This document shows positions 55,574-64,000 of a stretch of DNA of 64,000 nt, piece by piece (position 1 is the stretch's first letter; each line of letters opens with the position of its first letter). The DNA is from Pseudomonas sp. R-28-1W-6 (lineage in GTDB: Bacteria > Pseudomonadota > Gammaproteobacteria > Pseudomonadales > Pseudomonadaceae). Where the stretch lies: NCBI RefSeq assembly GCF_009799925.1, contig NZ_WELK01000001.1:806001-870000 (forward strand), in the 5' to 3' direction. The translations under genes and the position numbers were made by a program. A model generated the notes under the pieces. That model saw only the letters and a list, made by a program, of their open reading frames with translations. It did not search any database and was not told the origin of the DNA.

Positions 55574-56842
55574 TCAGGTCACCAGGCGGCGCTGGAACAG
55601 TTCACGGAATACCGGGTAGATGTCCGCGGCCGAGACCAGCTGCTGCTGGGCGAAGGTGTCGGCGTAGCTTTCGCCGACCTGTTCGTACTCGAACCACAGG
55701 GCCTGGTGTTCGCGCGGGGTGATCTCGACGTAGGTGAAGTACTGCACGAACGGCATGATCTGGTTGATCAGGATATCGCGGCAGACCGGCGAATCGTCAT
55801 TCCAGTTGTCGCCGTCCGACGCCTGGGCGCCGTAGATGTTCCATTCGTTGACCGGGTAACGCGCGGCCATGATCTCCTGCATCATCTTCAGCGCGCTGGA
55901 GACGATGGTGCCGCCGGTTTCCCGCGAGTAGAAGAACTCTTCCTCGTCGACCTCCTTGGCGCTGGTGTGGTGGCGGATGAACACCACTTCGATCTTGTCG
56001 TAGTTCCGCTTCAGAAAGAGATAGAGAAGGATAAAGAAGCGCTTGGCGATGTCCTTGGTGGCCTGGGTCATCGAGCCGGACACGTCCATCAGGCAGAACA
56101 TCACCGCCTTGGAGCTGGGGTTGGGCTGCTTGGTCAGCAGGTTGTACTTGAGGTCGAAGGTGTCGAGGAACGGCACACGGTTGATGCGCGCGCGCAGCTT
56201 GCCGATTTCCGCCTCGATTTCCTGGATATCGCCGAAGTTGTCCGGTTCTTCGGTCTTCAGCCGCTCCAGTTCGGCCAGGGCCAGCTTGAGCTTGGCGCGG
56301 CTGCTGCCGGACAGGGCGATGCGCCGCGCATGGGCCGAGCGTAGGGTGCGCACGATGTTGATCCGCGACGGGTTGCCTTCGTTGCTGATGCCGGCGCGCA
56401 CGGTCTTGAAGGTGTCGCTGCCGGTCAGGTGGCGCTTGACCAGGTTGGGCAGCTCCAGGTCCTCGAACATGAAGTCGAGGAACTCTTCCTGGGTGATCTG
56501 GAACACGAACTCGTCCATGCCCTCGCCGGAGTTGCTCGCCTTGCCGGCGCCGCGACCGCCACCGCCCTGGGGCCGGGGGATATGGTCGCCGCCGCTGAAC
56601 TGCTTGTTGCCCGGGTGCACGGTGGTTTGTTTGCCGCCGCGACCGTGGTGCAGCACCGGCTCGTCGATGTCGCGGCCGGGAATGCTGATCTGCTCGCCGT
56701 GCTCCATGTCGGTGATGGAACGCCGGCTGACGGCCTCCTCCACGGCCTTCTTGATGTGGTCACGGTAACGCCGCAGGAAGCGCTGGCGGTTCACCGTGCT
56801 CTTGTTCTTGCCATTCAGGCGTCGGTCGATGACATAGCTCAT
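55574..56842 (-). CDS. DUF444 VWA-type protein (YeaH-like)
   Basis: 422 residues. [36 protein letters not shown] opens the family. A Gly-rich segment ([18 protein letters not shown]) precedes the VWA-like domain, whose MIDAS motif is [10 protein letters not shown]. The protein is cytoplasmic. In E. coli YeaH works with the kinase YeaG in the stationary-phase and nitrogen-starvation response; that pairing is preserved here. It lies between prkA and spoVR. Confidence 0.93.
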   Translation of the reverse strand: MSYVIDRRLNGKNKSTVNRQRFLRRYRDHIKKAVEEAVSRRSITDMEHGEQISIPGRDIDEPVLHHGRGGKQTTVHPGNKQFSGGDHIPRPQGGGGRGAGKASNSGEGMDEFVFQITQEEFLDFMFEDLELPNLVKRHLTGSDTFKTVRAGISNEGNPSRINIVRTLRSAHARRIALSGSSRAKLKLALAELERLKTEEPDNFGDIQEIEAEIGKLRARINRVPFLDTFDLKYNLLTKQPNPSSKAVMFCLMDVSGSMTQATKDIAKRFFILLYLFLKRNYDKIEVVFIRHHTSAKEVDEEEFFYSRETGGTIVSSALKMMQEIMAARYPVNEWNIYGAQASDGDNWNDDSPVCRDILINQIMPFVQYFTYVEITPREHQALWFEYEQVGESYADTFAQQQLVSAADIYPVFRELFQRRLVT

Positions 56843-56915
56843 GACGTCTCCTTAGCACGCAGGCCCGTACAGGCCTGCGGCAGCCGGCGCGGCCGCAGGG
56901 GGCGCCGGCAGCGGG

Positions 56916-58838
56916 TTACTGCGACTTGCGAACCCGCAGATACCATTCGGACAGCAGGCGCACCTGCTTCTCGGTGTAGCCACGCTCGACCATACGGGTG
57001 ACGAAGTCGTTGTGCTTCTGTTGGTCCTCCTTGCTCGCCTTGGCGTTGAAGCTGATGACCGGCAGCAGATCCTCGGTGTTGGAGAACATCTTCTTCTCGA
57101 TCACCACGCGCAGCTTCTCGTAGCTGAGCCAGGTCGGGTTCTTGCCGTTGTTGTTGGCGCGGGCGCGCAGCACGAAGTTGACGATCTCGTTGCGGAAATC
57201 CTTCGGGTTGCTGATGCCGGCCGGCTTCTCGATCTTCTCCAGCTCCTCGTTGAGGGCCACGCGGTTGAGGATTTCGCCGGTTTCCGGGTCGCGGTATTCC
57301 TGGTCCTGGATCCAGAAGTCGGCGTACAGCACGTAGCGGTCGAAGATGTTCTGCCCGTACTCGCTGTAGGACTCCAGGTAGGCGGTCTGGATCTCCTTGC
57401 CGATGAACTCGATGTAGCGCGGCGCCAGGTATTCCTTGATGAAGCGCAGGTAGCGCTCGCGCACCTCGGCGGGGAACTGTTCCTGCTCGATCTGCTGCTC
57501 CAGCACATACAGCAGGTGCACCGGGTTGGCGGCGATCTCGTGGGGGTCGAAGTTGAACACCTTGGACAGGATCTTGAAGGCAAAGCGGGTCGACAGGCCG
57601 GTCATGCCTTCGTCCACCCCGGCGGTGTCGCGGTACTCCTGGATCGACTTGGCCTTGGGGTCGGTGTCCTTGAGGTTCTCGCCGTCGTAGACCCGCATCT
57701 TCGAGTAGATGTTGGAGTTCTCCGGCTCCTTCAGCCGGCTCAGCACGGAGAACTGGGCGAGCATCTTCAGGGTGTCCGGCGCGCAGTGGGCGTTGGCCAG
57801 CGAGCTGTTGAACAGCAGCTTGTCGTAGATCTTCACCTCGTCGGTGACGCGCAGGCAGTAGGGCACCTTGACGATGTAGATGCGGTCGATGAACGCCTCG
57901 TTGTTCTTGTTGTTGCGGAAGCTGTGCCACTCGGACTCGTTGGAGTGGGCCAGCAGGATACCGCTGTAGGGGATCGCGCCGAGGCCTTCGGTGCTGTTGT
58001 AGTTGCCCTCCTGGGTGGCGGTCAGCAGGGGGTGCAGCACCTTGATCGGCGCCTTGAACATCTCGACGAATTCCATCAGGCCCTGGTTGGCCCGGCACAG
58101 CGCGCCCGAGTAGCTGTAGGCGTCGGCGTCGTTCTGCGGGAATTCTTCCAGCTTGCGGATATCCACCTTGCCGACCAGAGCGGAGATGTCCTGGTTGTTC
58201 TCGTCGCCCGGCTCGGTCTTGGCCACGGCGATCTGGTTGAGGATCGAGGGGTACAGCTTGACCACGCGGAACTGGCTGATGTCGCCGCCGAATTCGGTCA
58301 GGCGCTTGGTCGCCCAGGGCGAGATGATGCTGTTCAGATAGCGCCGCGGGATGCCGTAGTCCTCTTCGAGGATGGCGCCGTCCTCATCGGCGTTGAACAG
58401 CCCCAGCGGCGATTCGAACACCGGCGAACCCTTGATCGCGTAGAAGGGCACCTTTTCCATCAGCTGCTTGAGCTTTTCCGCCAGCGACGACTTGCCGCCG
58501 CCGACCGGGCCGAGCAGGTAGAGGATCTGCTTCTTCTCTTCCAGGCCCTGAGCGGCGTGGCGGAAGTAGGAGACGATCTGGTCGATGCACTCTTCCATGC
58601 CGTGGAAGTCGGCGAAGGCCGGATAGCGACGGATCACCTTGTTGGAGAAGATCCGCGACAGGCGCGAGTTGCTCGACGTATCGATCAGCTCCGGCTCGCC
58701 GATGGCCATCAGCAGGCGTTCGGCTGCCGTGGCATAGGCGCTGCGATCCGTCTTGCACAGCTCCAGATATTCCTGAAGGGAATATTCCTCCTGGCGGGTC
58801 GCTTCAAAGCGTTGCTGGAAGTGGCTGAATATGCTCAT
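56916..58838 (-). CDS. PrkA-type serine protein kinase (YeaG-like)
   Basis: 640 residues. The AAA-like N-terminal part has the Walker A motif GPVGGGKSS at 110-118 and a C-terminal PrkA kinase domain. The opening MSIFSHFQQRFEATRQEEYSLQEYLELCK is the family N terminus, so start 58838 is used; a frame 11 residues longer has no ribosome site. It is the first gene of the prkA-DUF444-spoVR operon, which resembles yeaG-yeaH-ycgB of E. coli and is stress induced. A sigma-S-like -10 lies about 160 bases upstream. Confidence 0.94.
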   Translation of the reverse strand: MSIFSHFQQRFEATRQEEYSLQEYLELCKTDRSAYATAAERLLMAIGEPELIDTSSNSRLSRIFSNKVIRRYPAFADFHGMEECIDQIVSYFRHAAQGLEEKKQILYLLGPVGGGKSSLAEKLKQLMEKVPFYAIKGSPVFESPLGLFNADEDGAILEEDYGIPRRYLNSIISPWATKRLTEFGGDISQFRVVKLYPSILNQIAVAKTEPGDENNQDISALVGKVDIRKLEEFPQNDADAYSYSGALCRANQGLMEFVEMFKAPIKVLHPLLTATQEGNYNSTEGLGAIPYSGILLAHSNESEWHSFRNNKNNEAFIDRIYIVKVPYCLRVTDEVKIYDKLLFNSSLANAHCAPDTLKMLAQFSVLSRLKEPENSNIYSKMRVYDGENLKDTDPKAKSIQEYRDTAGVDEGMTGLSTRFAFKILSKVFNFDPHEIAANPVHLLYVLEQQIEQEQFPAEVRERYLRFIKEYLAPRYIEFIGKEIQTAYLESYSEYGQNIFDRYVLYADFWIQDQEYRDPETGEILNRVALNEELEKIEKPAGISNPKDFRNEIVNFVLRARANNNGKNPTWLSYEKLRVVIEKKMFSNTEDLLPVISFNAKASKEDQQKHNDFVTRMVERGYTEKQVRLLSEWYLRVRKSQ

Positions 58839-58996
58839 GACTGCACCTCGCTCGCTGCATGGAGCCGGCACGGGGTAATCGGGCGGGTGCAGGGCTGGCC
58901 GCCGCAGCGGCCGTCGGAAATCCCCCAGAACACCTCAAAAACGCAACCGATGGCCCGGAACCGGTGTGCCGGCTCTTCCTTTTGGATGGCCTCGAC

Positions 58997-59006
58997 TTAA
59001 GAGTAG
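58997..59006 (-). promoter_or_regulatory. Sigma-S-like extended -10 for prkA
   Basis: Minus-strand CTACTCTTAA matches the sigma-S extended -10 consensus CTAYACTTAA at 9 of 10 positions. It would give a leader of about 155 bases before the prkA ATG, and the yeaG operon of E. coli is RpoS controlled. Confidence 0.45.
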
Positions 59007-59086
59007 TTCGGATTCGGCAGGCGCAAGGATGGCGTAAGGGTGACAGGATATTGCCGCTTGTCGGCAAAGCGCTGAAGGGCAGGTGC

Positions 59087-59117
59087 GGCGCGGGCTCGCG
59101 CCGGCAGATTTTTTTTA
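59087..59117 (+). terminator. Orphan plus-strand terminator-like hairpin
   Basis: GGCGCG-GGCT-CGCGCC followed six bases later by eight T. No plus-strand gene precedes it in the 250-base gap between the prkA start and the glpE stop, and its T run overlaps the glpE stop. It could end a small RNA read from this gap. Confidence 0.4.
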
Positions 59118-59444
59118 CTCGGCGCCGCCCTGGGCCACTTCGCCCGGGTACTGGCTGCGCCACAGCTCGAAGCCGCCATCCAGGCTGTAGACCTCGGCGA
59201 AGCCCTGGTGCGCCAGGTAGGCGGCGGCGTTCTGGCTGGAGTTGCCGTGGTAGCAGGTGACGATCAGCGGCTGGTCGAAGTCGGCCTTGGCGATGAAATC
59301 GGCCAGGGAGTGATTGTCCAGGTGCTTTGATCCGCTGATATGGCCATTGGCGAAGCTCTGCGGGTCGCGGATGTCGACCACCACGGCGCCTTGTTCGCGC
59401 AGGGCCTGGGCCTGCTGCGGGGGGATGCGTTTGAATTCGCTCAT
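59115..59444 (-). CDS. glpE: Thiosulfate sulfurtransferase GlpE
   Basis: 109 residues, a single rhodanese domain with the active Cys64 in [16 protein letters not shown]. It transfers sulfane sulfur from thiosulfate to cyanide or thiols in the cytoplasm. The ATG at 59444 overlaps the apaH stop (ATGA), so it is the last gene of the surA-pdxA-rsmA-apaG-apaH-glpE series. A longer frame inside apaH is a shadow. Confidence 0.93.
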   Translation of the reverse strand: MSEFKRIPPQQAQALREQGAVVVDIRDPQSFANGHISGSKHLDNHSLADFIAKADFDQPLIVTCYHGNSSQNAAAYLAHQGFAEVYSLDGGFELWRSQYPGEVAQGGAE

Positions 59445-60265
59445 GGGGTGTTCTCCGTGCAGTCGCAGCGGAATTTCTCGCCGCTGTCGATATTCATCAG
59501 GGTCAGGGCGCCGCCCCACACGCAGCCGCTGTCCAGGGCGCTGAGGCCGGGCTCGTCGCACTGGCCTTCCAGCGCCGCCCAGTGGCCGAAGATGATCTTG
59601 CGCCCGCGGCTCTTGCGCTGCGGGTAGCTGAACCAGGGGGCATAGCCGGGCGGGGCCGTGCCGACGCCTTCCTTGCTCTTCAGGTCGAGGGTGCCATCGG
59701 CCTTGCAGAAGCGCATGCGGGTTAGGTAGTTGGTGATCACCCGCAGGCGGGGGATGCCGTGCAGGTCCTTGTCCCATTTGGCCGGCTCGTTGCCGTACAT
59801 GCCGTCGAGGAACAGCGGCAGGCGTGCGTCGTCGTGCAGCGCTTCCTCGACTTCGGCGGCGCGCTTGAGGGCTTTTTCCACGGTCCACTGCGGCGGGATG
59901 CCGGCATGCACCAGGGTGATGTCGCGCTCGGCATCGTGGTGCATCAGCTTCTGCTGGCGCAGCCAGTCGAGCAGGTCCTGGCGATCCGGGGCGTCGAGGA
60001 TTTCCTGCAGGGTGTCGTTCTTCTTCAGGCGCTCGATGTTGTGCGCCACGGCCAGCAGGTGCAGGTCATGGTTGCCCAGCACGCAGACCAGCGCATCGCG
60101 CATGGCGAACAGGAAACGCAGGGTCTCCAAGGACTGCGGGCCGCGGTTGACCAGGTCGCCGACCAGCCACAGGCGATCCTTGGCCGGGTCGAAGGCGACG
60201 CGTTCGAGCAGGCACTTGAGCGGTTGCAGGCAGCCCTGCAGGTCGCCCACGGCATAGGTGGCCAT
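59441..60265 (-). CDS. apaH: Diadenosine tetraphosphatase ApaH
   Basis: 274 residues. The calcineurin-type metal motifs are complete: [19 protein letters not shown] and [10 protein letters not shown], with the C-terminal GHWAALEG. It hydrolyses Ap4A symmetrically to two ADP and influences RNA capping and stress signalling. It overlaps apaG upstream by one base (TGATG) and glpE downstream by four. Confidence 0.96.
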   Translation of the reverse strand: MATYAVGDLQGCLQPLKCLLERVAFDPAKDRLWLVGDLVNRGPQSLETLRFLFAMRDALVCVLGNHDLHLLAVAHNIERLKKNDTLQEILDAPDRQDLLDWLRQQKLMHHDAERDITLVHAGIPPQWTVEKALKRAAEVEEALHDDARLPLFLDGMYGNEPAKWDKDLHGIPRLRVITNYLTRMRFCKADGTLDLKSKEGVGTAPPGYAPWFSYPQRKSRGRKIIFGHWAALEGQCDEPGLSALDSGCVWGGALTLMNIDSGEKFRCDCTENTP

Positions 60266-60645
60266 CAGTGCAGGGCCCCCGGCATGGCCAGGCGGAACGG
60301 GGCGATCACGGCATCGAAGCGTTTGCCGTCGTCGGCCAGCATCTGGTAGCTGCCCTGCATGTTGCCGACCTTGGTCGCCATCACCGTGCCACTGCTGTAG
60401 ACGTGGCTCTCGCCCGGCTGCAGGTGCGGTTGCTGGCCGACCACGCCGGCACCGCGGACTTCCTGCACGCGGCCATCGCCGTCGGTGATGACCCAGTGGC
60501 GGCTGAGCAGCTTGGCGGCCACCTCGCCGTTGTTGTGGATGGTCACGGTGTAGGCGAAGGCGAAGCGGTTCTGCTCCGGGCTGGATTGCTCCGGCAGGTA
60601 GCGGGTGGCGACGCTGACGTCGACCTGGTAGCGCGGATCGGACAT
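60265..60645 (-). CDS. apaG: Co2+/Mg2+ efflux-associated protein ApaG
   Basis: 126 residues, a single ApaG domain (DUF525) with [26 protein letters not shown] and [25 protein letters not shown]. The start 60645 gives the family N terminus [17 protein letters not shown]. Its role is linked to ApaH by conserved context but the biochemistry is not settled. It follows rsmA by 31 bases. Confidence 0.95.
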   Translation of the reverse strand: MSDPRYQVDVSVATRYLPEQSSPEQNRFAFAYTVTIHNNGEVAAKLLSRHWVITDGDGRVQEVRGAGVVGQQPHLQPGESHVYSSGTVMATKVGNMQGSYQMLADDGKRFDAVIAPFRLAMPGALH

Positions 60646-60676
60646 GGGAGGGAACTCGGCAAGCTGGAAAAGCAGT

Positions 60677-61489
60677 TTAGTCCTGCGGCTGGACCTTGGG
60701 TTGCGCGGCGAGTTGATCGGCCAGGCGCACGAAGGCGGCGAGGTCGAGCTGCTCCGGGCGCCGGCTGCCATCGACGCCGGCGGCTTCGATCTCGGCGCTG
60801 CTGAGCAGGCCCTTGAGCGTGTTGCGCAGGGTCTTGCGCCGCTGGTTGAAGGCCTCGCGCACTACCCGCTCGAGCAGGCGATGATCCTTGGCCGGGAACG
60901 GCAGCACTTCGTGCGGCACCAGGCGGACGATGGCCGAGTCGACCTTGGGCGCCGGGTTGAACGCGCCCGGGCCGACATTGAACAGGTGCTCCACGCGGCA
61001 GTGGTACTGCACCATGATCGACAGCCGGCCCCAGTCGCCGCCACCCGGTTCGGCGGCCAGGCGCTCGACCACTTCCTTCTGCAGCATGAAGTGCATGTCG
61101 CGGATCAGCTCGGCGTTATCCAGCAGGTGGAAGATCAGCGGGGTGGAGATGTTGTAGGGCAGGTTGCCGACCACGCGCAGGCTGTGCGGCGCGGCGTCCA
61201 GGCGGGCGAAGTCGAACTTCAGCGCGTCGCCCTGGTTCAGGCGGAAGTTGGCCAGGTGGCCGAACTTGCCCTGCAGGATCGGGATCAGGTCGAGGTCCAG
61301 CTCGATCACGTCGAGCTGTGCGCCGCTGCCGAGCAGGCCTTCGGTGAGGGCGCCCTGGCCCGGGCCGATCTCCAGCAGGCGCTCGCCTTCGCGGGCGTGG
61401 ATGGCGCGCAGGATACGGTGGATCACCCCGGCGTCGTGCAGGAAGTTCTGGCCAAAGCGCTTGCGCGCGCGGTGTTGGTATTCGGACAT
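60677..61489 (-). CDS. rsmA: 16S rRNA dimethyladenosine transferase RsmA (KsgA)
   Basis: 270 residues. SAM motif [15 protein letters not shown], the catalytic [12 protein letters not shown] and [11 protein letters not shown] near the N terminus are all present. It dimethylates A1518 and A1519 of 16S rRNA in late 30S assembly. The gene symbol rsmA collides with the unrelated post-transcriptional regulator targeted by rsmY; this is the methyltransferase (ksgA). It lies between pdxA and apaG. Confidence 0.97.
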   Translation of the reverse strand: MSEYQHRARKRFGQNFLHDAGVIHRILRAIHAREGERLLEIGPGQGALTEGLLGSGAQLDVIELDLDLIPILQGKFGHLANFRLNQGDALKFDFARLDAAPHSLRVVGNLPYNISTPLIFHLLDNAELIRDMHFMLQKEVVERLAAEPGGGDWGRLSIMVQYHCRVEHLFNVGPGAFNPAPKVDSAIVRLVPHEVLPFPAKDHRLLERVVREAFNQRRKTLRNTLKGLLSSAEIEAAGVDGSRRPEQLDLAAFVRLADQLAAQPKVQPQD

Positions 61490-61587
61490 CGGGACAGCTC
61501 CAGGCTTCAGGCCGCACGCTCAAAGCGAATGCAAAGAGCGGCAGTTTAACAGCATTGCCGGGGCGGGCCGTAGGCAAGCCGGGCTGC

Positions 61588-62589
61588 CTACTCGGCTCGG
61601 CCCCTGCTCGTGGCCATCAGGTAGGCGGTTTCCAGGGCGACCTGCAGGCTACCTGTGTCGATCCGGCCGCTGCCGGCCAGGTCCAGAGCGGTGCCGTGGT
61701 CGACCGAGGTGCGGATGATCGGCAGTCCCAGGGTGACGTTGACCGCCGCGCCGAAGCCCTTGTATTTGAGCACCGGCAGGCCCTGGTCGTGGTACATCGC
61801 CAGCACCGCGTCACAGTGTTCGAGGTGCTTGGGGGTGAACAGGGTGTCGGCCGGCAGCGGGCCGACCAGGTTCAGGCCTTCGCCGCGCAGCAACTCCAGC
61901 GTCGGCTCGATCACCTCGATTTCCTCGCGCCCCAGGTGGCCGCCTTCGCCGGCGTGCGGGTTGAGGCCGCAGACCAGGATGCGCGGGTTGGCGATGGCGA
62001 ATTTCTGTACCAGGTCGGCGTGCAGGATGCGCGCGACCCGCGCCAGGCGTTCCGCGGTGATGGCGGCGGCCACATCCTTGAGCGGCAGGTGGGTGGTGAC
62101 CAGGGCCACGCGCAGGCCGTGGGTGGCGAGCAGCATCACCACCTGCTCGGTGTGGGTCAGTTCGGCGAGGAATTCGGTGTGCCCGGAGAAGGCGATGCCG
62201 GCCTCGTTGATCACGCCCTTGTGCACCGGAGCGGTGATCATGCCGCTGAAGTGGCCATCGATGCAGCCCTGGCCGGCGCGGGTCAGGGTTTGCAGGACAT
62301 AGGCGGCATTGGCCTTGTCCAGCTGGCCGGCCACGACGGGCGCCTGCAACGGGGTATCCCAGACGTAGAGGCTGCCGGCCGGCGCCGGTGCGCTCGGCCA
62401 GCGGCCCGGCTCGGCCGGCAGCAGGGCGATCTGCAGGCCGAGCTGCGCGGCGCGCGCGGCGAGCAGTTCGCGGCTGGCGATGGCGACCAGCGGGTAGGGC
62501 TGGGCGGCGCGGGCCAGCAGCAGGCACAGGTCCGGGCCGATGCCGGCGGGCTCGCCGGGTGTCAGGGCGAAAAGGTGGGCGGCGGTCAT
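61588..62589 (-). CDS. pdxA: 4-hydroxythreonine-4-phosphate dehydrogenase PdxA
   Basis: 333 residues. Motifs [11 protein letters not shown], the metal His in [10 protein letters not shown] and the [24 protein letters not shown] segment are those of PdxA, which makes the amino ketone precursor of pyridoxal phosphate. The start at 62589 removes an 18-residue leader that overlaps the surA terminator region. It is followed by rsmA, and preceded by surA across 122 bases. Confidence 0.96.
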   Translation of the reverse strand: MTAAHLFALTPGEPAGIGPDLCLLLARAAQPYPLVAIASRELLAARAAQLGLQIALLPAEPGRWPSAPAPAGSLYVWDTPLQAPVVAGQLDKANAAYVLQTLTRAGQGCIDGHFSGMITAPVHKGVINEAGIAFSGHTEFLAELTHTEQVVMLLATHGLRVALVTTHLPLKDVAAAITAERLARVARILHADLVQKFAIANPRILVCGLNPHAGEGGHLGREEIEVIEPTLELLRGEGLNLVGPLPADTLFTPKHLEHCDAVLAMYHDQGLPVLKYKGFGAAVNVTLGLPIIRTSVDHGTALDLAGSGRIDTGSLQVALETAYLMATSRGRAE

Positions 62590-62664
62590 CGCGGGCTCTC
62601 TTCTGGATAACGGTCGGGCGCCAAGTACGGCAGGAGCCAACACTCTACGCCGAAATGCACTAGC

Positions 62665-62690
62665 GAAAAAAAGCCCGGCTGAGCCGGGCT
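62665..62690 (-). terminator. Terminator of surA
   Basis: Minus-strand AGCCCGGC-TCA-GCCGGGCT followed by seven T. It lies 22 bases past the surA stop, so pdxA must have its own promoter or rely on read-through. Confidence 0.82.
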
Positions 62691-62711
62691 TGGGTATGGC
62701 GGCAAGCCCCG

Positions 62712-64000
62712 TTAGAGCTTGATCTCGACGTAGGCCTCGTCGCGGATCTGGCGCAGCCAGGCCTGCAGTTCCTCGTCGTACTTGCGGTTGCGCAGCACAT
62801 TCATCGCCTGCTGTTCGCGCACCTGTTCGCTGCTGTCGGTGGCGCGGCGGCCGATGACTTCCAGCACGTGCCAGCCGTAGGGGCTCTTGAACGGCCTGGA
62901 CAGTTCGCCGCTCGGGGTCTTGGCCATCACTTCGCGGAATTCGGGCACCAGGCTGTTGGGGTCGATCCAGTTGAGGTCGCCGCCATTGAGGGCCGAGCCC
63001 GGGTCTTCGGAGTAGCTCTTCGCCAGTTCGGCGAAGTCTTCGCCGGCGACGATGCGCTCGTACAGGCGTTCGGCCAGGCGCTGGGTCTCGTCTTCGCTGC
63101 GGATCTCGCTGGGCTTGATCAGGATGTGGCGCACGTGCACCTCGTCGCGCACGATGCTGTCGCCGCCGCGTTTTTCCAGCAGCTTGATGATCATGAAGCC
63201 GTTGGGGGTGCGGATCGGCTCGGTGATCTCGCCGGGGGACAGGGCGCCAATCACGCCATCCAGCGGAGGCGGCAGCTGGGCGGCCTTGCGCCAGCCGATC
63301 TCGCCGCCTTCCAGGGCGTTCTCGCTGGCCGAGTTGGCGATGGCCAGCTGGGCGAAATCGCCGCCGCTGCGCAGCTGGTCATACAGGCTGCTGACCTTGC
63401 GCGCGGCGGCCTGGATGGCTTCCGGGGAAGCGCCTTCGGGCAGCGGGACCAGGATATTGGCCAGGCGGAACTCTTCGGAGAGCTGCATCTTGCCCATGTC
63501 GGAGGCGAGGAAGTTCTGCACTTCCTGGTCGGTGACCTGGATGCGCTCGGCCACGCGACGCTGGCGCACGCGGCTGATGACCATCTCGCGGCGAATCTGC
63601 TCGCGGGCATCCTTGAGGCTCAGGCCGTCACGCGCCAGGGCGGCACCGAACTGTTCCAGGGTCAGGCGATTGCGCTGGGCAATGCTGGTCATCGCTTGGT
63701 TCAGCTCTTCGTCGGTGATGCGGATGCCGGAACGCTCGCCGATCTGCAGCTGCAGGTTCTCGACGATCAGGCGTTCGAGCACTTGCTGGCTGAGCGCGTC
63801 GGCCGGCGGCACCTGGGCGCCGCGCTTGGCGATGGTCTGCTGGACCTCGCGGGTGCGGGCATCCAGCTGGCTCTGCATGATCACATCGTTATCGACAATG
63901 GCGATCACGCGGTTGAGGGACTGAACTTCGGCCTGCGCTGCAGTGCCGAGGAAAACTGCGCCCAGCAGCAGCGGGCGCAGGCAATCAGAAAGCTTGGTCT
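62712..64000 (-). CDS. surA: Periplasmic chaperone/PPIase SurA (5' end cut by window edge)
   Basis: At least 429 residues are in the window; the frame reads on past base 64000, where the start must lie. The visible N-terminal part is a signal peptide ([30 protein letters not shown]), then the SurA N domain and two parvulin-type PPIase domains ([13 protein letters not shown]... and [15 protein letters not shown]...). SurA escorts outer-membrane proteins to the BAM complex. A GTG at 63908 inside the gene gives a shorter frame and is not the start. It heads the surA-pdxA-rsmA-apaGH-glpE series. Confidence 0.95.
   Translation of the reverse strand, partial: TKLSDCLRPLLLGAVFLGTAAQAEVQSLNRVIAIVDNDVIMQSQLDARTREVQQTIAKRGAQVPPADALSQQVLERLIVENLQLQIGERSGIRITDEELNQAMTSIAQRNRLTLEQFGAALARDGLSLKDAREQIRREMVISRVRQRRVAERIQVTDQEVQNFLASDMGKMQLSEEFRLANILVPLPEGASPEAIQAAARKVSSLYDQLRSGGDFAQLAIANSASENALEGGEIGWRKAAQLPPPLDGVIGALSPGEITEPIRTPNGFMIIKLLEKRGGDSIVRDEVHVRHILIKPSEIRSEDETQRLAERLYERIVAGEDFAELAKSYSEDPGSALNGGDLNWIDPNSLVPEFREVMAKTPSGELSRPFKSPYGWHVLEVIGRRATDSSEQVREQQAMNVLRNRKYDEELQAWLRQIRDEAYVEIKL

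Noticed and set aside
56341..56352. GTAGGGTGCGC inside the DUF444 gene
   Set aside because: Only 11 bases match the repeat, inside a conserved coding sequence and with no palindromic partner.

Overview
The window is a GC-rich chromosomal segment from a gamma-proteobacterium that is almost certainly a Pseudomonas. The evidence is the gene order: envC-gpmI-yibN-grxC-secB-trmL-ntrC-ntrB-glnA-thiI-typA, and rmcA-rpoD-dnaG-rpsU-tsaD-plsY-folB-folK-cca-spoVR-DUF444-prkA-glpE-apaH-apaG-rsmA-pdxA-surA. From memory both runs match P. aeruginosa PAO1 (about PA5133 to PA5117, and PA0575 to PA0594), where they lie far apart. The species cannot be fixed from the sequence, but it is not a plain PAO1 copy.

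Layout. (1) 1-14.3 kb is conserved housekeeping: cell-wall hydrolase activation, glycolysis, protein export, nitrogen regulation (ntrBC and glnA, with a clear sigma-54 promoter and two upstream NtrC-type sites), tRNA thiolation and TypA. (2) 14.4-20.4 kb is a mixed segment: a DUF1326/DUF2182 cysteine-rich pair, a CptA-like phosphoethanolamine transferase, a YkgJ-type cysteine-cluster protein, the small RNA rsmY with its GacA upstream site, an AraC regulator and a membrane protein with a degenerate GGDEF domain. (3) 20.7-29.4 kb is a coherent phosphorus-acquisition locus: Pho box, TonB-dependent receptor, two-domain beta-propeller phytase, its own ExbB-ExbD-TonB, and a Tat-exported PhoX phosphatase. 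(4) 29.5-41.4 kb is accessory: a Met-rich periplasmic protein under an ANR-type box, FMN reductase, thioesterase, TetR/hydrolase pair with operator, LysR/polyamine-binding protein/agmatinase-like enzyme, a divergent LysR/alkylsulfatase pair, and a GAF-PAS-GGDEF protein. (5) 41.6-64 kb is again conserved: tRNA(CAU), rmcA, the rpsU-dnaG-rpoD operon, tsaD, lipid and folate genes, cca, the prkA stress operon and the surA-pdxA-rsmA-apaGH-glpE series.

A roughly 62-bp palindrome bounded by GTAGGG...CCCTAC occurs four times in full in gaps within 20.5-33.5 kb, with a half copy at 18.4 kb and a decayed half copy at 52.6 kb. Its concentration in the accessory middle suggests a mobile or REP-like repeat. 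No insertion sequence, prophage, CRISPR array or rRNA was seen. The least described candidates are the self-contained phytate/phosphate TonB locus, the DUF1326/DUF2182 pair and the ANR-linked Met-rich protein.
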